Below the pieces are notes generated by a model. The model saw only the letters and a list, made by a program, of their open reading frames with translations. It was not told where the DNA came from and searched no databases. This document shows positions 16,961 through 25,445 of a stretch of DNA of 59,241 nucleotides, in pieces. Source of the stretch: SMWD01 sp964629475 (GTDB lineage: Bacteria > Pseudomonadota > Gammaproteobacteria > Steroidobacterales > GCA-2729495). The stretch is from positions 1-59,241 of the forward strand of contig CAZVQW010000018.1 in NCBI GenBank assembly GCA_964629475.1, in the 5' to 3' direction. The translations under genes and the position numbers were made by a program. Position 1 is the first letter of the stretch, and each line of letters begins with the position of its first letter.

Positions 16961-19123
16961 ATGAAGTATTTCACAGGAAAAATACTGATCATTCTGCTGA
17001 CGGCAACTGGTTGCCAACAGGTAGAGCGAGAACAACACAGCAGTCATCCGGTCAAGGAGTCTGCTGATATGAGCGCCGCCGGGAACCCTTTGCTGACTGA
17101 CTGGACTACTCCCTTCGGAGTGCCGCCGTTCAATTTGATCAATGCGGGTGATTACCTTCCGGCGTTGCGCCAGGGCATCGCGGAGCAAAAAACCGAGATC
17201 ACTGCGATAGTCAATTCTGCTGAGCTGGCGAGCTTCGAGAATACCATTGAAGCACTCGAGCGATCCGGAGTGACACTGGAAAAAATCGACAGTGTGTTCG
17301 GGGCGGTCAACTCGGCGAACAGTAACGATATCATTCGGGCTACGGCACTGGAAATAGCGCCGGAGCAGGCCGCACACAGTATCGATATCCTGCTCAATGA
17401 AAAACTGTTCAATCGCATCAGGTCTGTGTACGACGATCGCGATACGCTGGGTCTTGATCCGGAGCAGATGCGCCTGCTGGAAGAGACCTACAAGTATTTT
17501 GTACGGGCAGGTGCCGAACTCGATGTTGAGGCGAAGCAGCGACTGCGGGAAATCAATAGCCGGCTGGCTACACTCTCGGAACAATTCAGCCAAAACCTGC
17601 TGGCAGAAACCAATGCTTTTGAGCTGCTGGTCACAGACCGTGCCGACCTGGGCGACCTTCCGGAAAGTCTGGTAGCACTGGCTGCCGAAGAGGCAAAAAG
17701 GCGCGGCCATGATTGTGATTGCTGGGTATTCACGCTGCAGCGACCCAGTATCAATCCGTTTCTGGAGTACTCGCCTGATCGCGAGCTCCGTCGCAGGATC
17801 TTTCAGGGTTATGCGATGCGCGGTGACAACGGTAACAGCGAGGATAACAACGCCATCGTGGCACAAATGGTTTCCTTGCGTGCCGAAAGAGCGCAACTGC
17901 TCGGCTTCAGGGCTCATGCCGATTACGTCCTCGCAGTCCAGATGGCTGAAACTCCGCAGCGAGTATACGAACTACTCGACGATATCTGGGCACCGGCGTT
18001 GCGTACTGCGCAGGCCGAGCGGGACGCACTGCAGGCGATGATGCAGAAGGAGGGTATCGATGCCGAACTGAAAGGCTGGGACTGGCGGTATTTCACTGAG
18101 AAATTACGCAGGACCAGTTACGATTTCGATCAGGATTCACTGCGACCTTATTTTGAATATACAGCCGTGCGGGATGGGGTCTTCAAGCTGGCCAACAAAC
18201 TGTTCGGCCTGCGCTTCGAGCCCAGAACGGATCTACCCACATGGCATGAAGACCAGCAGGTATTCGAAGTCTTCGATGTGGATGGCAGCCACCTGGCTGT
18301 CCTGTATATGGATTTTTTCATCAGGGATAGCAAGGCCGGCGGTGCATGGATGAATTCACTGCGCTCGCAGTCTCGTCTGGATGGTGATGTGAGTCCCATC
18401 GTGACCAACAATTTCAACTTCCCGCCACCCACCGGAAGTGAACCGGCACTGCTCAGTTTCAGGGAAGCAGAGACCGTTTTTCATGAATTCGGACATGCCC
18501 TGCATGGCATGTTGTCCGATGTCACGTACCGGTCCTTGTCCGGCACGAGAACGCCCAGGGATTTTGTCGAGTTCCCGTCACAAGTCATGGAGAACTGGAT
18601 GAGGGAGCCGGAAGTGCTCCGGTTATTTGCAAAGCATTACGAAACAGGTGAAGTGATCCCGGACGAACTGATCGAGAAAATTACGGCTTCAGATCGGTTC
18701 AACGAGGGATTCAAGACAGTTGAGTATATGGCTGCTTCGTATCTGGACATGGCCTACCATACGCGGATAACTACCGATAACGTCGATACCGGCAGCTTCG
18801 AAAAAGCTGCGATGGAAAAGATATCTCTCCTTGACGAGATAATCCCGCGGTATCGAAGCACGTATTTTGCACATGTCTTCTCCGGCGGGTATTCAGCCGG
18901 GTATTACAGCTACTTGTGGTCGGAGGTGCTTGATGCGGATGCTTTTCAGGCATTTAAAGAGACCAGCCTTTTTGACCAGGAAACGGCACGTAAATACCGT
19001 CGGTATATCCTGAGCAAAGGCAATACCCGTCCGGGAATGGAATTGTACAAAGCATTCCGCGGTCGGCTGCCGACCATCGAGCCATTGCTTGAGAGGCGGG
19101 GTTTTTCCGGAGAAACGGAATAA
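16961..19123 (+). CDS. dcp: M3-family peptidyl-dipeptidase, predicted lipoprotein
   Basis: M3 zinc metallopeptidases cut short peptides; the Dcp branch removes C-terminal dipeptides. The 720-residue protein has the zinc motif HEFGH at 508-512 and the downstream Glu-containing region DFVEFPSQVMENW, and the HVFSGGYSAGYYSYLWSEV segment typical of Dcp. Unusually the N-terminus is a lipoprotein signal: MKYFTGKILIILLTATGC with a TATGC lipobox, so it probably acts in the periplasm anchored to a membrane. It is monocistronic and converges on the dioxygenase gene with a two-base gap. Confidence 0.93.
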   Translation: MKYFTGKILIILLTATGCQQVEREQHSSHPVKESADMSAAGNPLLTDWTTPFGVPPFNLINAGDYLPALRQGIAEQKTEITAIVNSAELASFENTIEALERSGVTLEKIDSVFGAVNSANSNDIIRATALEIAPEQAAHSIDILLNEKLFNRIRSVYDDRDTLGLDPEQMRLLEETYKYFVRAGAELDVEAKQRLREINSRLATLSEQFSQNLLAETNAFELLVTDRADLGDLPESLVALAAEEAKRRGHDCDCWVFTLQRPSINPFLEYSPDRELRRRIFQGYAMRGDNGNSEDNNAIVAQMVSLRAERAQLLGFRAHADYVLAVQMAETPQRVYELLDDIWAPALRTAQAERDALQAMMQKEGIDAELKGWDWRYFTEKLRRTSYDFDQDSLRPYFEYTAVRDGVFKLANKLFGLRFEPRTDLPTWHEDQQVFEVFDVDGSHLAVLYMDFFIRDSKAGGAWMNSLRSQSRLDGDVSPIVTNNFNFPPPTGSEPALLSFREAETVFHEFGHALHGMLSDVTYRSLSGTRTPRDFVEFPSQVMENWMREPEVLRLFAKHYETGEVIPDELIEKITASDRFNEGFKTVEYMAASYLDMAYHTRITTDNVDTGSFEKAAMEKISLLDEIIPRYRSTYFAHVFSGGYSAGYYSYLWSEVLDADAFQAFKETSLFDQETARKYRRYILSKGNTRPGMELYKAFRGRLPTIEPLLERRGFSGETE

Positions 19124-19125
19124 AG

Positions 19126-19989
19126 TCAGCTATTCAGAGCTGAGTAATTCGCCTCCGTGATGGCCACCCGATGCATTATCCGCGGTTCTTTGCTCAGGTC
19201 CGGCATATCGGCATAAATACCGCGGTGAATGGTCGAGATATTATCCCAGCACGCAAGTGAACCCTTGCGCCAATGGAACCGCACCATAAATTCCGGGCAT
19301 ACCATTTTCTGAAACAGAAACTCCAGCAGGTCCTTGCTTTCATCCGCATTCAGTCCCTTGACGGCCGATGTCATCAGCGGATTGATATACAGGCACTTCT
19401 GCCCCGTTTCGGGGTGAATGCGCACCATCGGGTGTTCGACTGGCGGGCTGCGATCGCGTGCCGCCTGCCAGGCTTTCGGCCCGCTTTGCTTGATGAGCTT
19501 TGGTCCCATGATATCGATGACGTCGTGGATAGCGGTGAGTCCCTCGAGAAATTGTTGCATCGGCTTTGACAGGCTTTCGAAGACACTGACGGTATTGACC
19601 CATACCGTATCGCCACCGGCTTCAGGCACCGCCAGCGCATACAGGAATGAACACTTTTGCGGTACGGCGACAAAACTGTTGTCGTGATGCCAGTCGACGT
19701 CGCCGGGTATGGACTCGGATTTCGACATATTCTGCAGGCGAATCTCCGGGTGGCCTTCGACGGTGGGAATAAACTTGGATATATCGATTTCGCCGAAGCG
19801 CTTGCCGAGCGCAATGTGTTGCTCGGGCGTCAGTTCCTGGTCACGGAAGAACAACACCTGGTAGCGGTGCCATGCAGCGCAGAATGCGGCAAATGTGTCA
19901 TCGTCCATCGGTTGCGCAAGATCCAGTCCGCCGATTTCAGCACCGAGCGCTCCACTCATCGGTTTGATGTCGAAATACTGCTGATCCAT
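19126..19989 (-). CDS. TauD/TfdA-family Fe(II)/2-oxoglutarate dioxygenase
   Basis: These enzymes use Fe(II), O2 and 2-oxoglutarate to oxidise substrates such as taurine, aryloxyalkanoates or other small acids. The 287-residue protein has the first iron ligands in DWHHDNSF (H101 or H102, D103), a distal histidine in STIHRGIY and the 2-oxoglutarate arginine region EPRIMHRV. It starts well at MDQQYFDIKPMSGALGAEI, with GAGGCGG upstream. The substrate cannot be told from sequence. It is transcribed after a TetR gene on the same strand, with a palindromic operator candidate over its promoter, so an inducible catabolic role is likely. Confidence 0.92.
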   Translation of the reverse strand: MDQQYFDIKPMSGALGAEIGGLDLAQPMDDDTFAAFCAAWHRYQVLFFRDQELTPEQHIALGKRFGEIDISKFIPTVEGHPEIRLQNMSKSESIPGDVDWHHDNSFVAVPQKCSFLYALAVPEAGGDTVWVNTVSVFESLSKPMQQFLEGLTAIHDVIDIMGPKLIKQSGPKAWQAARDRSPPVEHPMVRIHPETGQKCLYINPLMTSAVKGLNADESKDLLEFLFQKMVCPEFMVRFHWRKGSLACWDNISTIHRGIYADMPDLSKEPRIMHRVAITEANYSALNS

Positions 19990-20025
19990 TTTGTCCGCCT
20001 CGCTGCAGGAGTCTTACGAGGGAAG

Positions 20026-20054
20026 AGATTAGCCATCACAAACAATTAAATCAA
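20026..20054 (-). promoter_or_regulatory. Promoter of the TauD-family gene
   Basis: On the minus strand, -35 TTGATT (20049-20054) and -10 TAATCT (20026-20031) are separated by 17 bases. The -35 and nearly the whole spacer fall inside the 44-bp palindrome at 20033-20076, so a bound repressor would block polymerase. The start codon lies about 37 bases after the -10. Confidence 0.65.
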
Positions 20055-20076
20055 GTGATTTAATTGTTTGTGATGG
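20033..20076. promoter_or_regulatory. Perfect 44-bp palindrome, candidate TetR operator
   Basis: Two perfect 21-base arms, CCATCACAAACAATTAAATCA and its reverse complement, flank a two-base AG centre. The palindrome is AT-rich in its inner part, lies between the TetR stop and the dioxygenase start, and overlaps the -35 and spacer of the predicted promoter. The two-base loop makes it a poor RNA terminator and a good dimer-binding site. An operator for the adjacent TetR protein is the simplest reading, but TetR operators are usually shorter. Confidence 0.7.
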
Positions 20077-20083
20077 GCATACC

Positions 20084-20767
20084 CTATTTTTTTCGACGTA
20101 ACTCGGTCAGGGTACCGGCGGCAACCGGTGCAATCAGACAGCCGGTTGCCGTGTCGATCAGATTGCTGACGAACAGGTTCGGGTCGATATCCCAGGTGCG
20201 TGCCTGTAGTTCATTACTACGTTCCCGGTCTGCCAGGGAGTGAATAATCATCTCCCACATCAGGCCGAACCGTTGGCCAAGAATCAGTTTTGGAATCTCG
20301 GGAACAGCCTGTTGTAAATGCTTGAATGCACTGCTGGCGGCATCTGCCAGTAGATTTTCCGAATAGTTGTTGGTTTCCGTTTGCGGGTGACCGATGGCCT
20401 GTGCCAGGAAGCGGATATAGTAACTGCCACCTTCGCTGTTGTTGATTTCCTCGGTAACAGGGTACACGAGGGTTTCGACAAGTTGCCGTGGTTTCGGCCG
20501 GCCGTCACTTTGTTCGCGAACTGTGGCCAGTTTGGACTGCCTGTTGCGGTTTACGCGTTCCATCCGATAATCAAAGATTGCGCGCACGAGTGCCTGTTTC
20601 GAGCCGAAGTGATAGTGGGCTGCTGATGAGTTGCGTTGCCCGGCTGCCGTATTGATCTGGCGCAGCGATACTGCGTCAATACCGTTTTCAGCAATCAGAC
20701 GTTCGCCTGCCAGCAACAGCGCTTTGCGGGTAGCCGAACTGCTGGTCGTTTGCTTGCTTTTGGCCAT
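20084..20767 (-). CDS. TetR-family transcriptional regulator
   Basis: A 227-residue protein with the N-terminal TetR helix-turn-helix: RKALLLAGERLIAENGIDAVSLRQINTAAGQRNSSAAHYHFGSKQALVRAIF at about residues 14-65 (YHFGSK is the usual end of the HTH). The C-terminal ligand domain is not recognisable beyond a TetR_C-like helical bundle. It precedes the dioxygenase gene on the same strand and probably represses it, and perhaps itself by read-through, through the palindrome at 20033-20076. The ligand is presumably the dioxygenase substrate or a related compound. Confidence 0.93.
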   Translation of the reverse strand: MAKSKQTTSSSATRKALLLAGERLIAENGIDAVSLRQINTAAGQRNSSAAHYHFGSKQALVRAIFDYRMERVNRNRQSKLATVREQSDGRPKPRQLVETLVYPVTEEINNSEGGSYYIRFLAQAIGHPQTETNNYSENLLADAASSAFKHLQQAVPEIPKLILGQRFGLMWEMIIHSLADRERSNELQARTWDIDPNLFVSNLIDTATGCLIAPVAAGTLTELRRKK

Positions 20768-21125
20768 GTTTCAATCAACCTGTCACTGTGACCGGTAAAG
20801 ATTTTATACTGAATCGATGGTAGTCAGCGTCGTCAGGATAACTGGTTACGGGTGTTCGCGGGTACCGATGATAAGTAACGGCAGGAGAAAAGATTTGAAT
20901 CGGGGTGGTTTGGGTCGGGGGCTCTGGATCTTCGAGGACTGGACCTTCGTAGTCTGAGTCTTCTCCGGCTGCTGTCACCGACTTTTTCGAAGTGCCGGAG
21001 CATAACAGTCAGTACCAGCAGTACAATAATTTTATTGCGATCCTGCAAAATTGCGATGTATTCTGAATAGTGATCCATGGCGCAATACCGTCAGGCAGGA
21101 AAGCACGACAAAACAAGGATTTCCC
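20768..21125. other. Non-coding gap between tetR and beta-propeller gene
   Basis: About 358 bases between divergent genes with no convincing coding content. A candidate plus-strand promoter, TTGCGA (21035-21040) and TATTCT (21059-21064) with 18-base spacing, could serve the propeller gene. I see no hairpin, riboswitch or repeat of note. Confidence 0.4.
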
Positions 21126-22061
21126 ATGACCAAATTATCGACGATGAAGCCTTTCGCGCCGGGTGATATCTTTCTCGGCTGCACTTACCTGTGCAATCCT
21201 GACGACGACCATGCCGGCGACGGCCGTATTCTTCAGTACGATCGGAATATGGTGCCGAAGGGCACGTTGTATACCGAAGGAACGACCCATCTTGTCGTGA
21301 ATCTTCGTTTTGGGCTGGATGGCGTGTTGTGGGGTTTTGATCCATTCGCTCACGCTGTCATCCGCGTATCGCCGACGGGTGAGCAGATGCCGGCACACGA
21401 TTTTGGCGATCGTGGCTGGGGGACTGTCTGTTTCGGCCGCGATGGCAGCATATTCCTGACTGAGTATCTGAAGGGCGACAAGCCGTACGAGGGCGGTGAC
21501 ATGCGCACACTGCCGGGTACCGATGTCGTTGGTTACGGGCGTATCGCCAAGTTCGACGCCGAATTGAACAAGGTCACAGAGTTTGAGACGGATCTTTCGC
21601 CGTCACTGACCGGGTTTCACGGCGTGACGCACAGTTCGATGCATCCGGACGGCCGGCAAATGGCGTTCATGACGGACCTCGGAATGCGTGTCATGCGCAT
21701 CGATACAGATACCGGCGAACTGTTGCCCGACCTCATTCATTACCCGGGCGGTGAGGAATACATGCGTAAGTGGACAACGGGTGTTGCGTACCTGAAGGAC
21801 GGCACGCTGTGCCTGCTCAGGGGCAGTTTCATTGATTTCATTGACGCAGACGGCAATTCGCTGCGTACGATCGAACTCGATGAATACGGCTACGCGATGA
21901 TTGCCGTGTCGAATGACAACCGTTTTGCTTTCGTGACTAATATTTTCACCGGTGTCATGTCAAAGGTCGACCTGGAATCGGGCGACATAGTCGGTGCGAT
22001 CGATACCGGCATGGCCAAGCCGTCACGCAGCCTGGCCGGTGTCGCGGTCTATCCCGACTAG
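21126..22061 (+). CDS. Beta-propeller (SMP-30/NHL/YVTN-like) protein, unknown substrate
   Basis: The 311-residue protein begins MTKLSTMKPFAPGDIFLG after AAGGA at good spacing; the reading frame is open upstream to 21051 but without family-like sequence. Repeated blocks of the kind GRILQYDRNM, LWGFDPFAHAVIRVSPTG, GYGRIAKFDAELNKVTEF, MRVMRIDTDTGELLPDL and VMSKVDLESGDIVGAIDTG read as propeller blades. No signal peptide is seen, so it is probably cytoplasmic. It could be a lactonase-like hydrolase or a binding protein; catalytic residues cannot be assigned. It converges on the SDR gene with a four-base CTAG overlap of stop codons. Confidence 0.8.
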   Translation: MTKLSTMKPFAPGDIFLGCTYLCNPDDDHAGDGRILQYDRNMVPKGTLYTEGTTHLVVNLRFGLDGVLWGFDPFAHAVIRVSPTGEQMPAHDFGDRGWGTVCFGRDGSIFLTEYLKGDKPYEGGDMRTLPGTDVVGYGRIAKFDAELNKVTEFETDLSPSLTGFHGVTHSSMHPDGRQMAFMTDLGMRVMRIDTDTGELLPDLIHYPGGEEYMRKWTTGVAYLKDGTLCLLRGSFIDFIDADGNSLRTIELDEYGYAMIAVSNDNRFAFVTNIFTGVMSKVDLESGDIVGAIDTGMAKPSRSLAGVAVYPD

Positions 22062-23095
22062 ATGGTGGCAGCGGGCGGTCGATCCCAATAGCCGCTGGTC
22101 AGTTCCTCTGAAACTTCCCAGAGCCTGGCGGCCATGTCCGTGTCTTCGGTATGCCCGCCTGGTCGATACGGGTTGCAATTGTTGAATAAATAGCCGCTCG
22201 TTTTGGCCAGGGCCGGATTCGTCGCGACGTAACAGGTCGTCGCGGCACCTTGCGGGATCGTTTTCGTGAACGGTTTGCCGAGGTTTTCGAGTACCCAGAC
22301 TTTCCACTGCGGCATGTGGCGCCCGAGGTTCGTTGGGATCACACCGGGCTGCAATGCGTTGGCGGTTGCCTTTGTCTTTTGCAATCGCTTGGCCAGTTCG
22401 AGCGTAAATAAAATATTGGCCAGCTTCGATTGGCCGTAGGCTTTATCAGGTTGATAATTGCGCTCACCCGACAGATTGTCGAATTCGATTCCCTGTTCGG
22501 GCGCCGAACGCATGGCCATGCCGCTGCTGACGTTGACGATACGACCCTGTTGTGCGTTGATGACGTGCTCGAGCAGTTGGTTGACGAGTACGAAATGGCC
22601 CAGATGGTTGACAAAAAATTGCTTCTCGATGCCATTGACCTGTTCGAGACTGGGTAACTCCATGACACCTGCGTTGCAAATCAGCATGTCGAGCGATGCA
22701 GTTTGTGTGTCGATGAATTCAGCGGCGGCGACGATGGAATCGAGATCGGTCAGTTCGATGACGACCGGTGTCGTGTGTCCGGCGACACTGTGGCATGCAT
22801 CCGTGGCTTTTTTCAGGGTTCGACCCGAGCCGAAGACGTGTGCGCCGCGCAAGGCGAGGACGCGCATCGTCTCGTAACCGATACCCGAGTTACAACCTGT
22901 CACGAGCGCGGTCTTGCCGGTCAGATCGATGCCGACGGTGACTTCCTCGGCCGTGGATTCCGAACCAAATGGTCCGATCGGCACTTCCGGCGGTAGTGGC
23001 AGTTCATCGCCCGATTCGCAGCCGCTCATCAGTGGTGTGACGGCAATGGCCGGTGCAGCCTGTAACAGGCGGCGACGCTGGGGTGAGAAAGTCAT
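22058..23095 (-). CDS. Short-chain dehydrogenase with Tat-type lipoprotein signal
   Basis: The SDR domain has the NAD(P)-binding TGCNSGIG (66-73), NAG (in ICNAGVM), the catalytic Ser of VNVSSGMA and the YGQSK catalytic pair, and resembles the retinol-dehydrogenase/WW-oxidoreductase type. Unusually the N-terminus reads SPQRRRLLQAAPAIAVTPLMSGC: a twin-arginine motif followed by a hydrophobic stretch and an LMSGC lipobox (C26). This predicts folding with cofactor in the cytoplasm, Tat export and lipid anchoring. The 345-residue length includes about 55 residues of leader and linker. Substrate unknown. Confidence 0.88.
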   Translation of the reverse strand: MTFSPQRRRLLQAAPAIAVTPLMSGCESGDELPLPPEVPIGPFGSESTAEEVTVGIDLTGKTALVTGCNSGIGYETMRVLALRGAHVFGSGRTLKKATDACHSVAGHTTPVVIELTDLDSIVAAAEFIDTQTASLDMLICNAGVMELPSLEQVNGIEKQFFVNHLGHFVLVNQLLEHVINAQQGRIVNVSSGMAMRSAPEQGIEFDNLSGERNYQPDKAYGQSKLANILFTLELAKRLQKTKATANALQPGVIPTNLGRHMPQWKVWVLENLGKPFTKTIPQGAATTCYVATNPALAKTSGYLFNNCNPYRPGGHTEDTDMAARLWEVSEELTSGYWDRPPAATI

Positions 23096-23208
23096 GGCGG
23101 TACTGTAGCAAAGAATCGGAAACCCGGGCTCCTCGGAATCTATAGCTCAGGTTTCCGCGGCACCTGGTTTCTGGCATTCTGATCATGGAATTCATATCCG
23201 GTAAACTC

Positions 23209-23694
23209 ATGTTTATTCGATTTATCACGACAGGCGGTACAATAGACAAGATCTACTTTGACGCAGTGAGCCAGTTTGAGGTTGGAGAATCTCAGGTCCA
23301 GCACATTCTGACCGAGGGTCTGGTTGCATTTGACTACGATCTCGTTTCATTATTTCAGAAGGACAGTCTTGAACTGACTGATGATGATCGCACCACGCTG
23401 CGGGGTTATATCGAGAAGGATGACGTCACTCATTACGTCATAACACACGGCACAGACACGATAGTCGAGACCGGTCGTAGCCTGGAAGGATTGGAAGGCA
23501 AGCGAATCGTATTGACCGGTGCGCTGAGTCCGGCGCGTTTTAAGTCGACTGACGCGGTGTTCAATGTCGGTATGGCCGTCGCCGCTGTGCAAACGGTTTC
23601 ACCCGGCGTCTTTATCGCAATGAACGGGCAAATTTTTCAGGCCGGCGAAGTCTGGAAAAATCGTACGGCAAATTGCTTCGAAGCCACGAAATGA
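23209..23694 (+). CDS. Single-domain asparaginase-like protein
   Basis: The protein matches the N-terminal domain of type I/II asparaginases, with the first-threonine motif TTGGTID near residue 7 and the second-threonine motif THGTDT, but it ends after about 161 residues where full enzymes have ~330. The C-terminal domain is not present downstream in any frame that I can see. Short stand-alone versions of this domain exist in Proteobacteria, so it may be a genuine small family rather than a truncation. I choose the ATG at 23209 because it places the motif as in relatives; 23185 is also possible. Confidence 0.8.
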   Translation: MFIRFITTGGTIDKIYFDAVSQFEVGESQVQHILTEGLVAFDYDLVSLFQKDSLELTDDDRTTLRGYIEKDDVTHYVITHGTDTIVETGRSLEGLEGKRIVLTGALSPARFKSTDAVFNVGMAVAAVQTVSPGVFIAMNGQIFQAGEVWKNRTANCFEATK

Positions 23695-23893
23695 AGCCGA
23701 GTCGGAGGCAGGCTTTTTGCAGTGCCGGCCATGAGCCGTGCCAAACTGTGGATGCTATGGCGGGAGCAGTCATTTCCGGAAGAATCTGGTCCCCTGGCTC
23801 GCTTGTTGTGGAGCAGGGGCTCTAAATATTTGTAGAACCGGCCCTGTTGATATCTGTAGAATTGGCCTCTTGCCGGTTTTCATGTTGTTATCG

Positions 23894-25420
23894 ATGATTT
23901 TCCAACGCCCCCGATTCGATCATTCTTGCTTTAAGAGTTTGTTCAGCACCGTATTATTGGTGAGCGTTACCACCATGGTATGTGCTGAACCCTGGATCGA
24001 TACCTCAAACCTGGCACTGCGTAATGAAATTCAACACCTGGCTGATAGAGGTTTGATTAAGGCCCCTGTCACTACATTTCCGCTGATGTGGGCAGCCATC
24101 GCTGAAGATCTGTCCGAGGTTGATACTTCGCAACTCGATGCGCCGACGAGCAACGCTTATTTTAATGTCATAAACCAATTAAATTTTGCCAAACAAAATA
24201 TTGCTTCGATAAAACTGAACGTCAGCAATGACGATAATCGATTTGCGAGTTTTGGCGATGATTTCAGGGATAAGAACAGCTTAACGCTGAGTTACAGCGC
24301 CATGGGTGACCGCTGGGCGTTTAAAGTGTCGCCCCGTTACGTCTATGACCCGGACGATGATGACGACTTTCGACTGGATGAGAGTTATGTTGCCGGTTTT
24401 CTCGGCAACTGGGTTCTGTCCATAGGGCAGCAGGATCGGTGGCTGGCGCCGGGCTGGGATACCAACCTGAGCATGACCGGCAATGCACGGCCGATGCCGG
24501 GTATTGCTGTGACGCGGATGAATTCAAAGCCCTTCAGGTTGATCTTCACCGACGATTATCAGATTCCATGGACACTCACGACTTTTATGTCGCACATGGG
24601 AGATGAGCGCACGATACCCAATGCTTTGTTATGGGGGTTTAGATTAAATTTCAAACCTCACAAGCGCCTGGAGTTTGGAATTACGCGACTGGCTCAATGG
24701 GCCGGAGATGGCAGGCCCAGCGGGTTTGATACATTCTGGGATGTCTTGCTTGGTCGCGATAACTGCGGTGTTAACGTCGATTGCAACGATAATCAGGAAC
24801 CCGGGAATCAGCAGGCCGGCTATGATGCGCGACTGTCCTTACCAATCTTTGGCCATAACATCGGCATCTACGGGCAGTCATTTGCGGAAGACGGCAGCGA
24901 TAGCAGTACCAAGTTTTGGACAAAAGCACGTCCGCAATTCGGTGTAGACACTACGGTAACTTTATTTGACACACCGGCTTTGATATTCCTGGAGTACACA
25001 GACACTTTTGCTTTTTGCGGCGATGGCAGGGAAAGGGGTATTGGTGACTGCTATTATGAACACAGTCTTTATAAGACCGGGTTGCGCTATAAAGGTCGCG
25101 TCATTGGTAATCTTTATGACAATGATGCCACTTCATTTGTTTTTGGCATGATTTCGCAGATGTATAACGATGCGAGCTGGCAATGGAAGCTTCGCTATGT
25201 GGAGTTGAATCAGGATAACAGCGACCGTTACCCTGGCGAGTCGAACGGTAACTCGCTCACCGAAATTTCCGAAGATGTAATCATGTTGTCAGGAAAATAT
25301 CAGCATATTTTTGGCCGCTGGAAATTTACCATTGGCGGCAATGCAAGCTATTCAGAATTTATCGATAAAAAGAGCGATAATAACTTTGCCGCATTTGTTG
25401 ATATTGAGTATTTGCTCTAA
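23894..25420 (+). CDS. Wzi-like capsule assembly outer-membrane barrel
   Basis: Wzi-family proteins are outer-membrane beta-barrels that organise capsular or exopolysaccharide at the cell surface. The ~508-residue protein has a signal peptide (hydrophobic FSTVLLVSVTTMVCA, cut before EPW), the conserved early segment LRNEIQHLADRGLIKAPVTTFPLMW, and many alternating aromatic strands such as WVLSIGQQDRWLAPGWD and TWALRY-like repeats, ending in VDIEYLL. The start is uncertain (ATG at 23882 or 23894; the frame is open to 23738). It opens the surface-polysaccharide island and is followed 25 bases later by a methyltransferase gene. Confidence 0.85.
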   Translation: MIFQRPRFDHSCFKSLFSTVLLVSVTTMVCAEPWIDTSNLALRNEIQHLADRGLIKAPVTTFPLMWAAIAEDLSEVDTSQLDAPTSNAYFNVINQLNFAKQNIASIKLNVSNDDNRFASFGDDFRDKNSLTLSYSAMGDRWAFKVSPRYVYDPDDDDDFRLDESYVAGFLGNWVLSIGQQDRWLAPGWDTNLSMTGNARPMPGIAVTRMNSKPFRLIFTDDYQIPWTLTTFMSHMGDERTIPNALLWGFRLNFKPHKRLEFGITRLAQWAGDGRPSGFDTFWDVLLGRDNCGVNVDCNDNQEPGNQQAGYDARLSLPIFGHNIGIYGQSFAEDGSDSSTKFWTKARPQFGVDTTVTLFDTPALIFLEYTDTFAFCGDGRERGIGDCYYEHSLYKTGLRYKGRVIGNLYDNDATSFVFGMISQMYNDASWQWKLRYVELNQDNSDRYPGESNGNSLTEISEDVIMLSGKYQHIFGRWKFTIGGNASYSEFIDKKSDNNFAAFVDIEYLL

Positions 25421-25445
25421 TAAATAGTTCAGGATAGAAAACGCT

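Noticed and set aside
16922..17917. 331-codon minus-strand frame over the M3 peptidase N-terminus
   Set aside because: It conflicts with the lipoprotein signal and conserved start of the peptidase.
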